Below, in pieces: positions 34,358 to 42,269 of a stretch of 64,000 nucleotides of DNA. The stretch is taken from assembly GCA_965203505.1 (NCBI GenBank), contig OZ241880.1, positions 2,666,001-2,730,000 on the forward strand, in the 5' to 3' direction. The position numbers were made by a program, and so were the translations under genes. Every line of letters begins with the position of its first letter. The stretch's first letter is position 1. The DNA comes from Bin127 sp965203505 (GTDB lineage: Bacteria; Chloroflexota; Dehalococcoidia; Lucifugimonadales; Lucifugimonadaceae). The notes beneath the pieces were generated by a model. That model ran no database searches, was not told the DNA's origin, and saw only the letters and a program-made list of their open reading frames with translations.

Positions 34358-35134
34358 ATGGATCTAGGAATCAAGGGCAAGCGTGCGCTTGTTACAGGTG
34401 GTAGCAGGGGTTTAGGAAGACAGTCGGCGTTGGCATTGGCTAATGAAGGTGTGGATGTTGCGATCTGTGCGCGAGGCAAGGAGCGGGTGGATATCACCGT
34501 GGATGAGATCGCGGCTACGGGGGTCAACGCCGTTGGGTACGCGCTCGACATGGGTGACCCAGATGCACCAACCCAAGCCGTGGAACAGATGATTTCCGAC
34601 CTCGGCGAACCGGACATCGTTGTGAACAACGTGGGTGGTTCGATGGGCACGAGCGACGTTGTGAACTCTTCGCTGGAAGATTTCGGCATGGTTATAGACC
34701 TCAATCTGTGGTCAGCGATTCGATTGATCAAACTGACTCTGCCAGGGATGCAGGAACGAGGATGGGGGCGCGTCATCAATATCTCGAGCATCTACGGACG
34801 TGAGGCGGGTGGTACGGCCCCGTACATGGTTGCGAAAGCTGCGATGATTGCGCTGTCGAAGCATGCGGCATTGTCGAGCGCGCCGACGGGCGTGACGGTG
34901 AACTCGGTCGCACCGGGATCGATTATTTTCCCGGGCGGAACTTGGGAACGGTTCCAAGAAATCAACACCCAAGAATTCGTTGATGAGTTCATCGCGCGCA
35001 ACTTGCCGATGGGCAAGTTCGGGTGGCCAGAACCGGTTGGTGCGACAGTGGCTTTCTTGGCATCGAAACACGCGGACCTCATCACCGGAGCGTGTATCAA
35101 CGTCGACGGTGGGCAATCCCACAACCTGTTCTAG
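34358..35134 (+). CDS. Short-chain dehydrogenase/reductase
   Basis: The 258-residue protein starts at ATG 34358 after CTGGAGAG. Cofactor motif VTGGSRGLGRQSAL, NNVGGSMG, catalytic ISSIYGREAGGTAPYMVAKA (Ser, Tyr-x-x-x-Lys) and GACINVDGGQSHNLF identify a classical FabG-like SDR. Substrate unknown. The following thiG begins 40 bases later, so it may be cotranscribed with thiamine genes. Confidence 0.92.
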   Translation: MDLGIKGKRALVTGGSRGLGRQSALALANEGVDVAICARGKERVDITVDEIAATGVNAVGYALDMGDPDAPTQAVEQMISDLGEPDIVVNNVGGSMGTSDVVNSSLEDFGMVIDLNLWSAIRLIKLTLPGMQERGWGRVINISSIYGREAGGTAPYMVAKAAMIALSKHAALSSAPTGVTVNSVAPGSIIFPGGTWERFQEINTQEFVDEFIARNLPMGKFGWPEPVGATVAFLASKHADLITGACINVDGGQSHNLF

Positions 35135-35174
35135 AGAATCACAACCCTGAACCTTTCGACGCGAGAGTCTGAAC

Positions 35175-35951
35175 ATGAATGACGAACTCGTAATAGCCGG
35201 CAAGTCCTTCACATCCCGTCTGATGACTGGTACTGGGAAGCATCGTTCCGCTCAGCAGTTGCTGGACTCTGTCGAGGCGTCGGGAACCGAGATCATCACT
35301 GTGGCAATCGGGCGGTTGAACCTAGACGATCCGAACGAAGAGACGTTGCTCGATGTATTGGATTGGAGCAAGTACCAGATTCTCCCGAACACAGCTGGCG
35401 CCCGCACTGCGGATCAGGCCGTAGGGATCGCCCGTTTGGCGCGTGAGGTCACAGGTTCGGATTGGGTGAAGCTGGAGGTAATTCCGGAACCTGCGCATCT
35501 TTTACCTGACCCGGTCGGTTCGTATGAAGCTGCGAAGATGTTGATTGACGAAGGCTTCACTGTGTTGCCTTACATTCACGCCGATCCTGTTTTGGCGATG
35601 AAGCTCGAAGGTTTGGGATGTGCCACGGTGATGCCCTTGGGTTCACCGATCGGTTCGGGGCGTGGTGTTCATACGGCAGAAGAGATAGCGATCATCATCG
35701 AGCAGTCGAGCGTGCCGGTGGTTGTTGACGCTGGGTTGGGCGTTCCGTCCGACGCGTCGAAGGTGATTGAGATGGGCGCGGATGCGGTTTTGGTCAATAC
35801 CGCGATTGCGCAGGCAGAAAATCCGGCGTTGATGGGCGAGGCTTTCAAACTCGGAGTCGAAGCAGGTCGGAAAGCTTATCTAGCAGGTCGAATTCCAGTT
35901 GCCGAAGCTTCGCCGAGCAGTCCGCAGGAGTCGTTGGCGGTTACCGCGTGA
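35175..35951 (+). CDS. thiG: Thiazole synthase ThiG
   Basis: The 258-residue TIM-barrel protein has FTSRLMTGTGKHRSAQQLLD, TAGARTADQAVGIARLARE, the Schiff-base Lys in DWVKLEVIPEPAHLLPD, and GSPIGSGRGVHTAEEI. ThiG makes the thiazole phosphate of thiamine from deoxyxylulose phosphate, dehydroglycine and ThiS thiocarboxylate. No thiS is adjacent. It is followed by thiE. Confidence 0.96.
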   Translation: MNDELVIAGKSFTSRLMTGTGKHRSAQQLLDSVEASGTEIITVAIGRLNLDDPNEETLLDVLDWSKYQILPNTAGARTADQAVGIARLAREVTGSDWVKLEVIPEPAHLLPDPVGSYEAAKMLIDEGFTVLPYIHADPVLAMKLEGLGCATVMPLGSPIGSGRGVHTAEEIAIIIEQSSVPVVVDAGLGVPSDASKVIEMGADAVLVNTAIAQAENPALMGEAFKLGVEAGRKAYLAGRIPVAEASPSSPQESLAVTA

Positions 35952-35970
35952 GGTTCTCTCGGCGAAACCC

Positions 35971-36642
35971 ATGACACATAGGGCGTCTCCGCGTCTACCG
36001 ACTCCGACGCTTTGTTTAGTAACTGATCTCGGCTTATTCGGCCAGGACATTCCTAGTTTGGTGGAAGCCGTTTCGAGAGCGGTTGATGGTGGTGTGAACA
36101 TGGTTCAGATCCGTGATCCGGAGCTGAGTGAAGCGGAATTCGGGGTTTTGGTGCATAAGATAGCCACTTCTGTAGGCGGTAGAACGATAACCGTAGTCAA
36201 TCCGTCGCGGCGGCGCATCTCGAAGATCGAAGGTGCCGATGGTGTGCAGTTGGCGGAAAACGCGGCGATGTCGGTGCCGGATGTTCGCGGGATGTACGGT
36301 GATTCGATGCTCGTCGGACGATCGGTACACAGCGTCGAAGGGGCGCATGTGGCTCAGGCTGGAGGTGCCGATTTTTTGGTCCTTGGCACTATCTTCCCGT
36401 CGGCTTCGCATCCCGGAGGGCGATGGCACGGCACTGACATCATCAGCGAGGTTGCAGATGAAACGCGGCTGCCTGTGATCGGGATCGGCGGCATTGATAT
36501 CGACAATGCCGCGGAGGTGATGAAGGCGGGGGCGACGGGTGTCGCCGTGGTGCGTTCGATACTAGGTGCGGCGGATCCGCGACTCGCGGCTCGCGAATTG
36601 CGCGAGGTTTTAGACGACTCCGTCGGCGCTGCTCAGTGCTGA
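35971..36642 (+). CDS. thiE: Thiamine-phosphate synthase ThiE
   Basis: The 223-residue protein starts at ATG 35971. LCLVTDLGLF, VNMVQIRDPELSEAEFG, VGRSVHSVEGAHVAQAGGAD, FLVLGTIFPSASHPG and IGIGGIDIDNAAEVMKAGAT match ThiE, which joins thiazole phosphate and HMP diphosphate. It lies 19 bases after thiG. Its last 33 bases overlap the 3' end of the convergent formyltransferase gene. Confidence 0.94.
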   Translation: MTHRASPRLPTPTLCLVTDLGLFGQDIPSLVEAVSRAVDGGVNMVQIRDPELSEAEFGVLVHKIATSVGGRTITVVNPSRRRISKIEGADGVQLAENAAMSVPDVRGMYGDSMLVGRSVHSVEGAHVAQAGGADFLVLGTIFPSASHPGGRWHGTDIISEVADETRLPVIGIGGIDIDNAAEVMKAGATGVAVVRSILGAADPRLAARELREVLDDSVGAAQC

Positions 36643-37446
36643 TTCGACTCTGTCGGTCATGTCGATGGGTTCGTTGATGGTGCCTGCAGCTATGGCTTTG
36701 AGGTCTATTTCGCGGTTCGCTGCAGCTTTCAGTGTTTCCACTACCAAGGGGCGTTCGCGTTTGATGCCTGCTTGGCGAATCGCGGTGAACAGTGGGAGGT
36801 TTTCGTTCCCGGCGCGTCGCAACGAATGGATGTTTTGATTTTCGACATCTTCCCATTTGGGGTCGAAGTTGCGGCCTCGGATCGGGAAACTGCAGAATGT
36901 GGCGACCGGACCGCGGTCGAGTTCAGGTGTTGCGATGTGCACCATGGAGCCGTGCCGTTCTTGGTCTTGCTCGATTACGTCCCATATCGCGTCTTGCCAT
37001 TTTCCGATCGTGCCGCCGGGAAGTGCCGGGTGTTGGTTCAGGCAGAGCAATTGTCGGCTGACGCCGGGGGTGAACAACATGAAACCGGCCATTACTGAGA
37101 CGTCTGGTTTGAAGTCGGCGACCTTGGCGAGAATTGCGCGGTCGAATGCATCTCGAAGTTGGTCCCATGGGACGTTGTCGTTGGCGCGTCTGAATTTCAG
37201 GGATGAAAGGGTAACCAATGGGATATCGTTCGCTTCGACGAGATCCATGAAGTCGTCAGTAGGATCGGTCTGCCCTCGTTCCCGGCTGACGAACACGAAT
37301 TCGAATCTGGCAGCTAGTGCACCAGAGTTGATCGCATCAAGAACTGCGGTGAACATGCCGCGAGATCCCGGCCCGTTGGCGGTCGTGAACCAGCCGATGC
37401 GGAGTTGATTGCGGTTCGATTGCTTGGGATGATCGGCCGATGTCAT
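36610..37446 (-). CDS. Formyltransferase-like protein (PurN family)
   Basis: The 278-residue protein starts at ATG 37446, overlapping the xseB stop (ATGA). The fold-specific motifs are RIGWFTTANGPGSRGMFTAV, LCLNQHPALPGG (Asn and His of the active site) and HIATPELDRGPVATF (Asp). This matches phosphoribosylglycinamide formyltransferases, but the extra C-terminal about 80 residues and divergent N-terminus make PurN activity uncertain. It ends the long dprA-to-xseB operon. Confidence 0.75.
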   Translation of the reverse strand: MTSADHPKQSNRNQLRIGWFTTANGPGSRGMFTAVLDAINSGALAARFEFVFVSRERGQTDPTDDFMDLVEANDIPLVTLSSLKFRRANDNVPWDQLRDAFDRAILAKVADFKPDVSVMAGFMLFTPGVSRQLLCLNQHPALPGGTIGKWQDAIWDVIEQDQERHGSMVHIATPELDRGPVATFCSFPIRGRNFDPKWEDVENQNIHSLRRAGNENLPLFTAIRQAGIKRERPLVVETLKAAANREIDLKAIAAGTINEPIDMTDRVESALSSADGVV

Positions 37447-37688
37447 TCTTCCGACACTAGGTTTAGTTGCTCTGCCAATCCCTGTTGCAATCGTTTGATC
37501 TTTAGCTCGGCACCGTTGAGCATCTCGGTGCAACTCTTGGCCAACTTCATTCCTTCTTCAAACAATTCGGTCGATTGGTCGAGAGACATCTGGCCGCTTT
37601 CAAGTCGGCGAACCACAGATTCCAACCTAGTGAATGCGTCTTCGAAGGACACCGGTTGTTCGGTGTCGTTTTTTTCAGTGTCGGTCAT
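37443..37688 (-). CDS. xseB: Exodeoxyribonuclease VII small subunit
   Basis: The 81-residue protein has SFEDAFTRLESVVRRLESGQ, MSLDQSTELFEEGMKLAKSC, the XseB coiled-coil signature. Several copies bind the XseA C-terminal helix to form ExoVII. It lies 15 bases after xseA and overlaps the next gene by four bases. Confidence 0.94.
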   Translation of the reverse strand: MTDTEKNDTEQPVSFEDAFTRLESVVRRLESGQMSLDQSTELFEEGMKLAKSCTEMLNGAELKIKRLQQGLAEQLNLVSEE

Positions 37689-37703
37689 CGTGGCGCCTTT
37701 GGG

Positions 37704-38945
37704 CTAAGATGTGGTGTTTACGGAACGAGTTTCGGTCTCGACTTTGCCGTCGGCGAAGGTGAGTTCCAAGATTTCTTTCGGTTTTACGTTTGAGGCGCGT
37801 GTCACCAACCGTCCGTCATCTCGCCGGGCGATGGCGTAGCCGCGTTCGAGGATGTTGTAGGGACCGAGGGCGCGCAGTTCGGCTTCCACTCGTTTCATCG
37901 CCTCTCGTTTCATGGTCACATATCTCGACCATGCGTCTCGTGCCCTTTGGCCCAATACGTCCAGCCGCTCGCGGTAGCTGTTGGTGTCGGGGGCGTTGTC
38001 GGCGAGGCGGTCTTGCGTGAGATCGAGTCGTTGTCGTGCGAGCGTGACACGGCCGGACAATCCGCGCATAAGTCTTTGTACGTGATCCGCAGTTTCGTAC
38101 TTCAGACCGGCGATGTCAGGCGACACCAACTCGGCGGCGGCGGAAGGCGTGGGTGCGCGCATGTCTGCAACGTCGTCGGCGATGGTGAAGTCGGTTTCGT
38201 GTCCGACGGCGCTGATAACTGGGATGCGGCTAGCGAAGATGGTTCGAGCGACCATTTCATCGTTGTAGGGCATGAGGTCTTCGGCGGAGCCTCCGCCTCT
38301 TCCTACGATCACGGCGTCTACGTGCTCTGTTTCGGCGTAGGCGTGTAGGTCTGCGAGTGCTTCGATGATGCTGACCGGTGCCAATTCACCTTGGACGGCG
38401 GATGGTACAAGTAAAAGCTCCAACAGCGGATATCGACGTCGTACGATGTTGACGATGTCGTGCCAGACGGCGCCTTGCTCGGAAGTGACCACGGCGATGC
38501 GTTTGGGAAACTGGGGAATCGATCTCTTGCGCGATGGATCGAACAGTCCTTCGGCGCGCAGTTTGCGTCGCAACTCTTCAAGCTGAGCTTGTTGATCGCC
38601 GACGCCAGCGGGTTCCGCGGAGGTGACGACGATTTGGAGATCGCCTCTCGGGGCGTATATCCCCGCGCTGCCTTGGCAAACGACGAGCGCGCCATCTTCT
38701 AAGAACTGGTGGCCGTGTCCGTAGCGGAACATGACGCATCGAAGCGACGCTTCGCGATCCCGCAAGGAAAAATAGCTATGTCCGGACGGGGGTTGGGAGT
38801 GTCCGGAGACTTCGCCGATTATCGTGACGTTCGCAAGTTTGGGGTCGCTCTTCAGCAAACCCTGTATGAGTTGCGAGACTTCTGAGACTGAGCTAGGGCC
38901 CGGTTTGTCGGGCGGTTTGGTCGTTGGCGTCTCGGCATCGTACAT
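37704..38945 (-). CDS. xseA: Exodeoxyribonuclease VII large subunit
   Basis: The 413-residue protein has an N-terminal OB-fold (SVSEVSQLIQGLLKSDPKLA, VSGHSQPPSGHSYFSLRDRE), the catalytic core VVTSEQGAVWHDIVNIVRRR, DAVIVGRGGGSAEDLMPYND and SAVGHETDFTIADDVADMRA, and a coiled-coil C-terminus. ExoVII degrades single-stranded DNA. Its partner xseB follows. Confidence 0.96.
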   Translation of the reverse strand: MYDAETPTTKPPDKPGPSSVSEVSQLIQGLLKSDPKLANVTIIGEVSGHSQPPSGHSYFSLRDREASLRCVMFRYGHGHQFLEDGALVVCQGSAGIYAPRGDLQIVVTSAEPAGVGDQQAQLEELRRKLRAEGLFDPSRKRSIPQFPKRIAVVTSEQGAVWHDIVNIVRRRYPLLELLLVPSAVQGELAPVSIIEALADLHAYAETEHVDAVIVGRGGGSAEDLMPYNDEMVARTIFASRIPVISAVGHETDFTIADDVADMRAPTPSAAAELVSPDIAGLKYETADHVQRLMRGLSGRVTLARQRLDLTQDRLADNAPDTNSYRERLDVLGQRARDAWSRYVTMKREAMKRVEAELRALGPYNILERGYAIARRDDGRLVTRASNVKPKEILELTFADGKVETETRSVNTTS

Positions 38946-38989
38946 CGGTGTGCACCATTATCTGCGACGCATGCGACCTCGGTTGAATC

Positions 38990-39553
38990 TCAGTCGGCGC
39001 GACCGATGTATTCCTTGGTGGTGGTGTTCACGCTGATCAGGTCGCCTTCGTTGACGAATAGTGGAACCTGCAGGGTCAGTCCAGTGTCAGTTGTAGCAGG
39101 TTTCGTGGCGCCGCTTTGAGTGTCGCCTTTCAATCCGATTTCCGTATGAGCAATTGCGAGGTTCACAGCGGAAGGTAGTTCGACGAGGATGGGTTTTTCT
39201 TCGTGCATCAACAGGATCAACTCGCCGCCTTCGGGGAGGAAGTACACGGCGTCGCCAAGGAGGTTGTCGCCTAGGAGGTGTTGTTCGTAGGTCTCCATGT
39301 CCATGAAGACGTAGAAATCGCCTTCGCGGTAAAGGTACTGGGCGTTGCGTCGTTCGGTTTGGGCGACGGTTAACTTGTGGTTGCCAGCCAGCTTTCGCTC
39401 GAACACGTTGCCGGTACTCAACTGCCGGACTTTCAAGGTGAGCGTTGGCGGAGCTTTCGGGGCCTGCCGGTGTTGCCACTCCATGATTTGATAGATGTCG
39501 CCGTCCAAGAGTATGGTCATGTTGCGGCGTATCTCGGATGAGGAAATGGTCAT
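38990..39553 (-). CDS. efp: Elongation factor P
   Basis: The 187-residue protein has the KOW-like domain I with the loop QHRQAPKAPPTLTLKVR, FVFMDMETYEQHLL and C-terminal GDTQSGATKPATTDTGLTLQ VPLFVNEGD. EF-P relieves ribosome stalling at polyproline. The loop tip Lys (APKAPP) is the residue normally modified. Surface proteins in this window are rich in Pro runs. It lies in the aroQ-pepP-efp order also seen in Bacillus. Confidence 0.96.
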   Translation of the reverse strand: MTISSSEIRRNMTILLDGDIYQIMEWQHRQAPKAPPTLTLKVRQLSTGNVFERKLAGNHKLTVAQTERRNAQYLYREGDFYVFMDMETYEQHLLGDNLLGDAVYFLPEGGELILLMHEEKPILVELPSAVNLAIAHTEIGLKGDTQSGATKPATTDTGLTLQVPLFVNEGDLISVNTTTKEYIGRAD

Positions 39554-39603
39554 GTCAATGCATCCTTTTTGAACGGGTTAATCGGCGGTCGCTACACGTA
39601 AGA

Positions 39604-40698
39604 CTAGAAACGCATTTTCTTGGCGTGGCTGAGCACTCGTGCGCGTCCGTTTTCCAAAACGACCACATCCTCGATTCTGACACCACCCCAGCCGGGCAAG
39701 TAGATGCCGGGTTCGATGGTGAACGGCATCCCATCCTCTAGGGGCGTGGCACCCCGGGGTCCGACGTTTGGTTCTTCGTGTACCTCTAAGCCGAGGCCGT
39801 GACCAAGGCTGTGGCCGAAATAGTCGGCGTATCCTGCGTCATCGATGATCTTGCGAGCGATGGCGTCGGCTTCTCCGCCCGTGATACCGGATGTGACTTT
39901 TTCGATGGCGGTTTCTTGGGCTTCGAGAACGATGTTGTAGATGTGAGCCACTTTTTCGTCGGCTTCGCCGAGCACGAAGGTGCGCGTCAGGTCGGAGCAG
40001 TAGCCCTCGTAGGTCGCGCCGCAGTCGAATACGATAGTTTCGCCTTCATTGAGGGGAGTATCGCCGGTTTGGTGATGCGGGCGAGCCGCGTTTGGCCCGG
40101 TTGCGACGATCGTATCGAATGACAAACATTCGGCACCGCGCTCCCGGATAGCCTTCTCGAATTCCCAGGCGGCTTCCTTCTCGGTCATGCCGGGGGTCAT
40201 CTGGGCAGCGGTTGCTTCGAACGCTGCGTCGCCGATGTCGATGGCTTTTTGGAGAAGTGCGACTTCGTCTTCGTCTTTCAATGCGCGCAATTTTGAAGCG
40301 AAGCCGGATTTGGGTTCCAAAACGATTTCCGCACTGCTCTCTTCCAGCGCATCCTCAATCATTTTGAGCGCCGATACAGTGAGATTGTCAGCTTCGAAAC
40401 CGAGTTTTTTAATTCCCAAATCGTTCAATATGCTGGGAAACCATTCGGTCAATCGGCCTTGCATTCTGGATTGTCCAAACCCGGTGGCTTGATCGGCCGC
40501 TTGTTCGGTGTAGCGCGAATCTGTGGCCAATACGGCGCCGGATTGGGTGATGACCAGATAGCCGGCGGAGCCGATAAATCCAGAGAGATACCGACGATTG
40601 TGAGGGTCGGAAACCAGCATCCCATCAATGTCGCTTTCGCCAATTGCCGATCTCAGACCGGCGATGCGTTTGGGATGCCGGAAATCGTTATCACTCAT
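39604..40698 (-). CDS. pepP: Xaa-Pro aminopeptidase (M24 family)
   Basis: The 364-residue protein has a creatinase N-domain and an M24 metallopeptidase domain. Metal ligands are seen in DCGATYEGYCSDLTRTF (two Asp), HSLGHGLGLEVHEEP (His), TIEPGIYLPGWGGVRIEDVV (two Glu). It cleaves N-terminal residues before proline. Its start overlaps the aroQ stop by one base region, and efp follows. Confidence 0.93.
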   Translation of the reverse strand: MSDNDFRHPKRIAGLRSAIGESDIDGMLVSDPHNRRYLSGFIGSAGYLVITQSGAVLATDSRYTEQAADQATGFGQSRMQGRLTEWFPSILNDLGIKKLGFEADNLTVSALKMIEDALEESSAEIVLEPKSGFASKLRALKDEDEVALLQKAIDIGDAAFEATAAQMTPGMTEKEAAWEFEKAIRERGAECLSFDTIVATGPNAARPHHQTGDTPLNEGETIVFDCGATYEGYCSDLTRTFVLGEADEKVAHIYNIVLEAQETAIEKVTSGITGGEADAIARKIIDDAGYADYFGHSLGHGLGLEVHEEPNVGPRGATPLEDGMPFTIEPGIYLPGWGGVRIEDVVVLENGRARVLSHAKKMRF

Positions 40699-41141
40699 CA
40701 GGGTTGTTCCTCAATGCGCCTTACTAGGCTCTCCAATGCGTATGTGTATCCTCTCCAACCGAGACCCGCGATTTGTCCCAAAGCGAAGGGAGCGATCACC
40801 GAGTGTCGGCGGAATTCTTCTCGTCCGTGGATGTTTGATATGTGGACCTCGACCACAGGCAACTTGGTGTCCAAGAGGGCATCGAGTATCGAATAGCCGA
40901 CTTGGGTGAGAGCCCCGGCGTTGATGATTATCCCTGAGGCGTCGCCAGATTCGGCTTGGATCCAATCGACGATCGCGCCTTCGTGGTTGGACTGGAAGAA
41001 TGCCACATCCACACCCAATTCGCGCGCGGAAGCCGCAACTCGATCTTCGATTTCGCCAAGCGTGATCGAGCCGTAATGACCAGCGTCGCGTTTGCCCAAA
41101 TTGTTCAGATTCGGGCCGTTGATTACCAAGAATCTATCCAT
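40698..41141 (-). CDS. aroQ: 3-dehydroquinate dehydratase, type II
   Basis: The 147-residue protein has NGPNLNNLGKRDAGHYG (Asn, Arg and catalytic Tyr), FFQSNHEGAIVDWIQ, and VEVHISNIHGREEFRRHS (catalytic His region). It dehydrates 3-dehydroquinate in the shikimate pathway. Odd point: the motif usually reading NPGA-x-TH has NAGALTQ, so the substrate-binding His (His81 in the Mycobacterium enzyme) is replaced by Gln. The rest of the site is intact. Confidence 0.92.
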   Translation of the reverse strand: MDRFLVINGPNLNNLGKRDAGHYGSITLGEIEDRVAASARELGVDVAFFQSNHEGAIVDWIQAESGDASGIIINAGALTQVGYSILDALLDTKLPVVEVHISNIHGREEFRRHSVIAPFALGQIAGLGWRGYTYALESLVRRIEEQP

Positions 41142-41216
41142 CGGATTGGAGTGGTTTCCACTTCGATCCGCCTGCGTGACGGAATGCGTGTTTCCAACCC
41201 TTAAGGCTATAACTGT

Positions 41217-42215
41217 TCACCCTTTGGGGGAATTTGATCTTGTTCGGCGCAGCGAGTTTCCGGGATGCGCACCGAGGTAAACCTTGCGTGCCTGTTCCGC
41301 AGATACGTGGGTATAGATCTGGGTAGTTGCCGGGGATTCGTGGCCCAACAGATCTTGCACCACACGCAGGTCTGCACCGCCGTCGAGCAAGTGGGTGGCG
41401 AAACTATGGCGCAGGTTATGGGTATGGAACTCGGCATCAAGACCTGAGCTCAGTGCATGTTTTTTGACGATCATTTGGATGCCGCGCTCGGTCAATCTGC
41501 CGCCTTTTTGGTTTAGGAACAGAGCGTCACCAGACTGGCGAGTCACGAGTTTGGGTCGAGCATCCGATAGGTATTTTCGAAGCCATTGGGTCGCGGATGA
41601 ACCAAGCAACACGATGCGTTGCTTGGACCCTTTGCCGAACACCGTGCATTCCCGGGTGTCCAAATCCAGATCGGAAACGTCGATGGATGTTGCCTCCGAG
41701 ACGCGTATTCCGGATGCGTATAGGGACTCCAACATTGCGCGGTCGCGCAGCCCCAACGTCGTCGATGTGTTGGGAGTGATGAGGAGTCGTTCGATTTCTG
41801 CCTGCGAAACAACATACGGCAATCGGCGCGGTTGACGGGGTGCGGAAACCATATCGGTGTCGTTGTTCGCGGTCCTTCCAGTCTCTTGCATCCATCCGAA
41901 AAACATCCTCAGCGCCGTCAATTGCCTGCCTATGGAGGCTTTTTCGTAACCGCGATTGGCCAACCACGCCAAGTAACTGCGAAGTTCGCGGCGATCTGGT
42001 GAAGTCAGGTGGCCGATGCGTTCTTTTTCGGACAGGAACTTCATGAACGCAGCAAGATCGTTCATGTAGTTGCGCACGGTCGGCGGTGCGAGTTGCCGGA
42101 TGGCAGTCAGGTAACGCTCATACTCGTGGAGAGGTGCTTCCCACTTGGTGCCCGACACAACGTGCCATAGACCAGGGACGTTGACACGATCAGTGTTTTT
42201 GCCGCCCGAAGTCAT
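41217..42215 (-). CDS. Tyrosine recombinase XerC/XerD
   Basis: The 332-residue protein has an N-terminal SAM-like DNA-binding domain and a catalytic domain with LYASGIRVSEATSID (Arg), FGKGSKQRIVLLG (Lys hairpin), HNLRHSFATHLLDGG (His-x-x-Arg), LLGHESPATTQIYTHVS (His, nucleophile Tyr). Xer proteins resolve chromosome dimers at dif. Its place after topA and dprA matches the conserved dprA-topA-xer cluster, so it is a housekeeping recombinase rather than a mobile integrase. Confidence 0.92.
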   Translation of the reverse strand: MTSGGKNTDRVNVPGLWHVVSGTKWEAPLHEYERYLTAIRQLAPPTVRNYMNDLAAFMKFLSEKERIGHLTSPDRRELRSYLAWLANRGYEKASIGRQLTALRMFFGWMQETGRTANNDTDMVSAPRQPRRLPYVVSQAEIERLLITPNTSTTLGLRDRAMLESLYASGIRVSEATSIDVSDLDLDTRECTVFGKGSKQRIVLLGSSATQWLRKYLSDARPKLVTRQSGDALFLNQKGGRLTERGIQMIVKKHALSSGLDAEFHTHNLRHSFATHLLDGGADLRVVQDLLGHESPATTQIYTHVSAEQARKVYLGAHPGNSLRRTRSNSPKG

Positions 42216-42269
42216 GAGGGGACTCCGGATCTTGGCGGCGTGCTCAGGGACGGTGAGGATGCGAGACGA

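Noticed and set aside
41217..42215. Integrase of a mobile element
   Set aside because: The tyrosine recombinase is in the conserved dprA-topA-xer cluster with no attachment sites or element genes nearby, so it is a housekeeping Xer protein.
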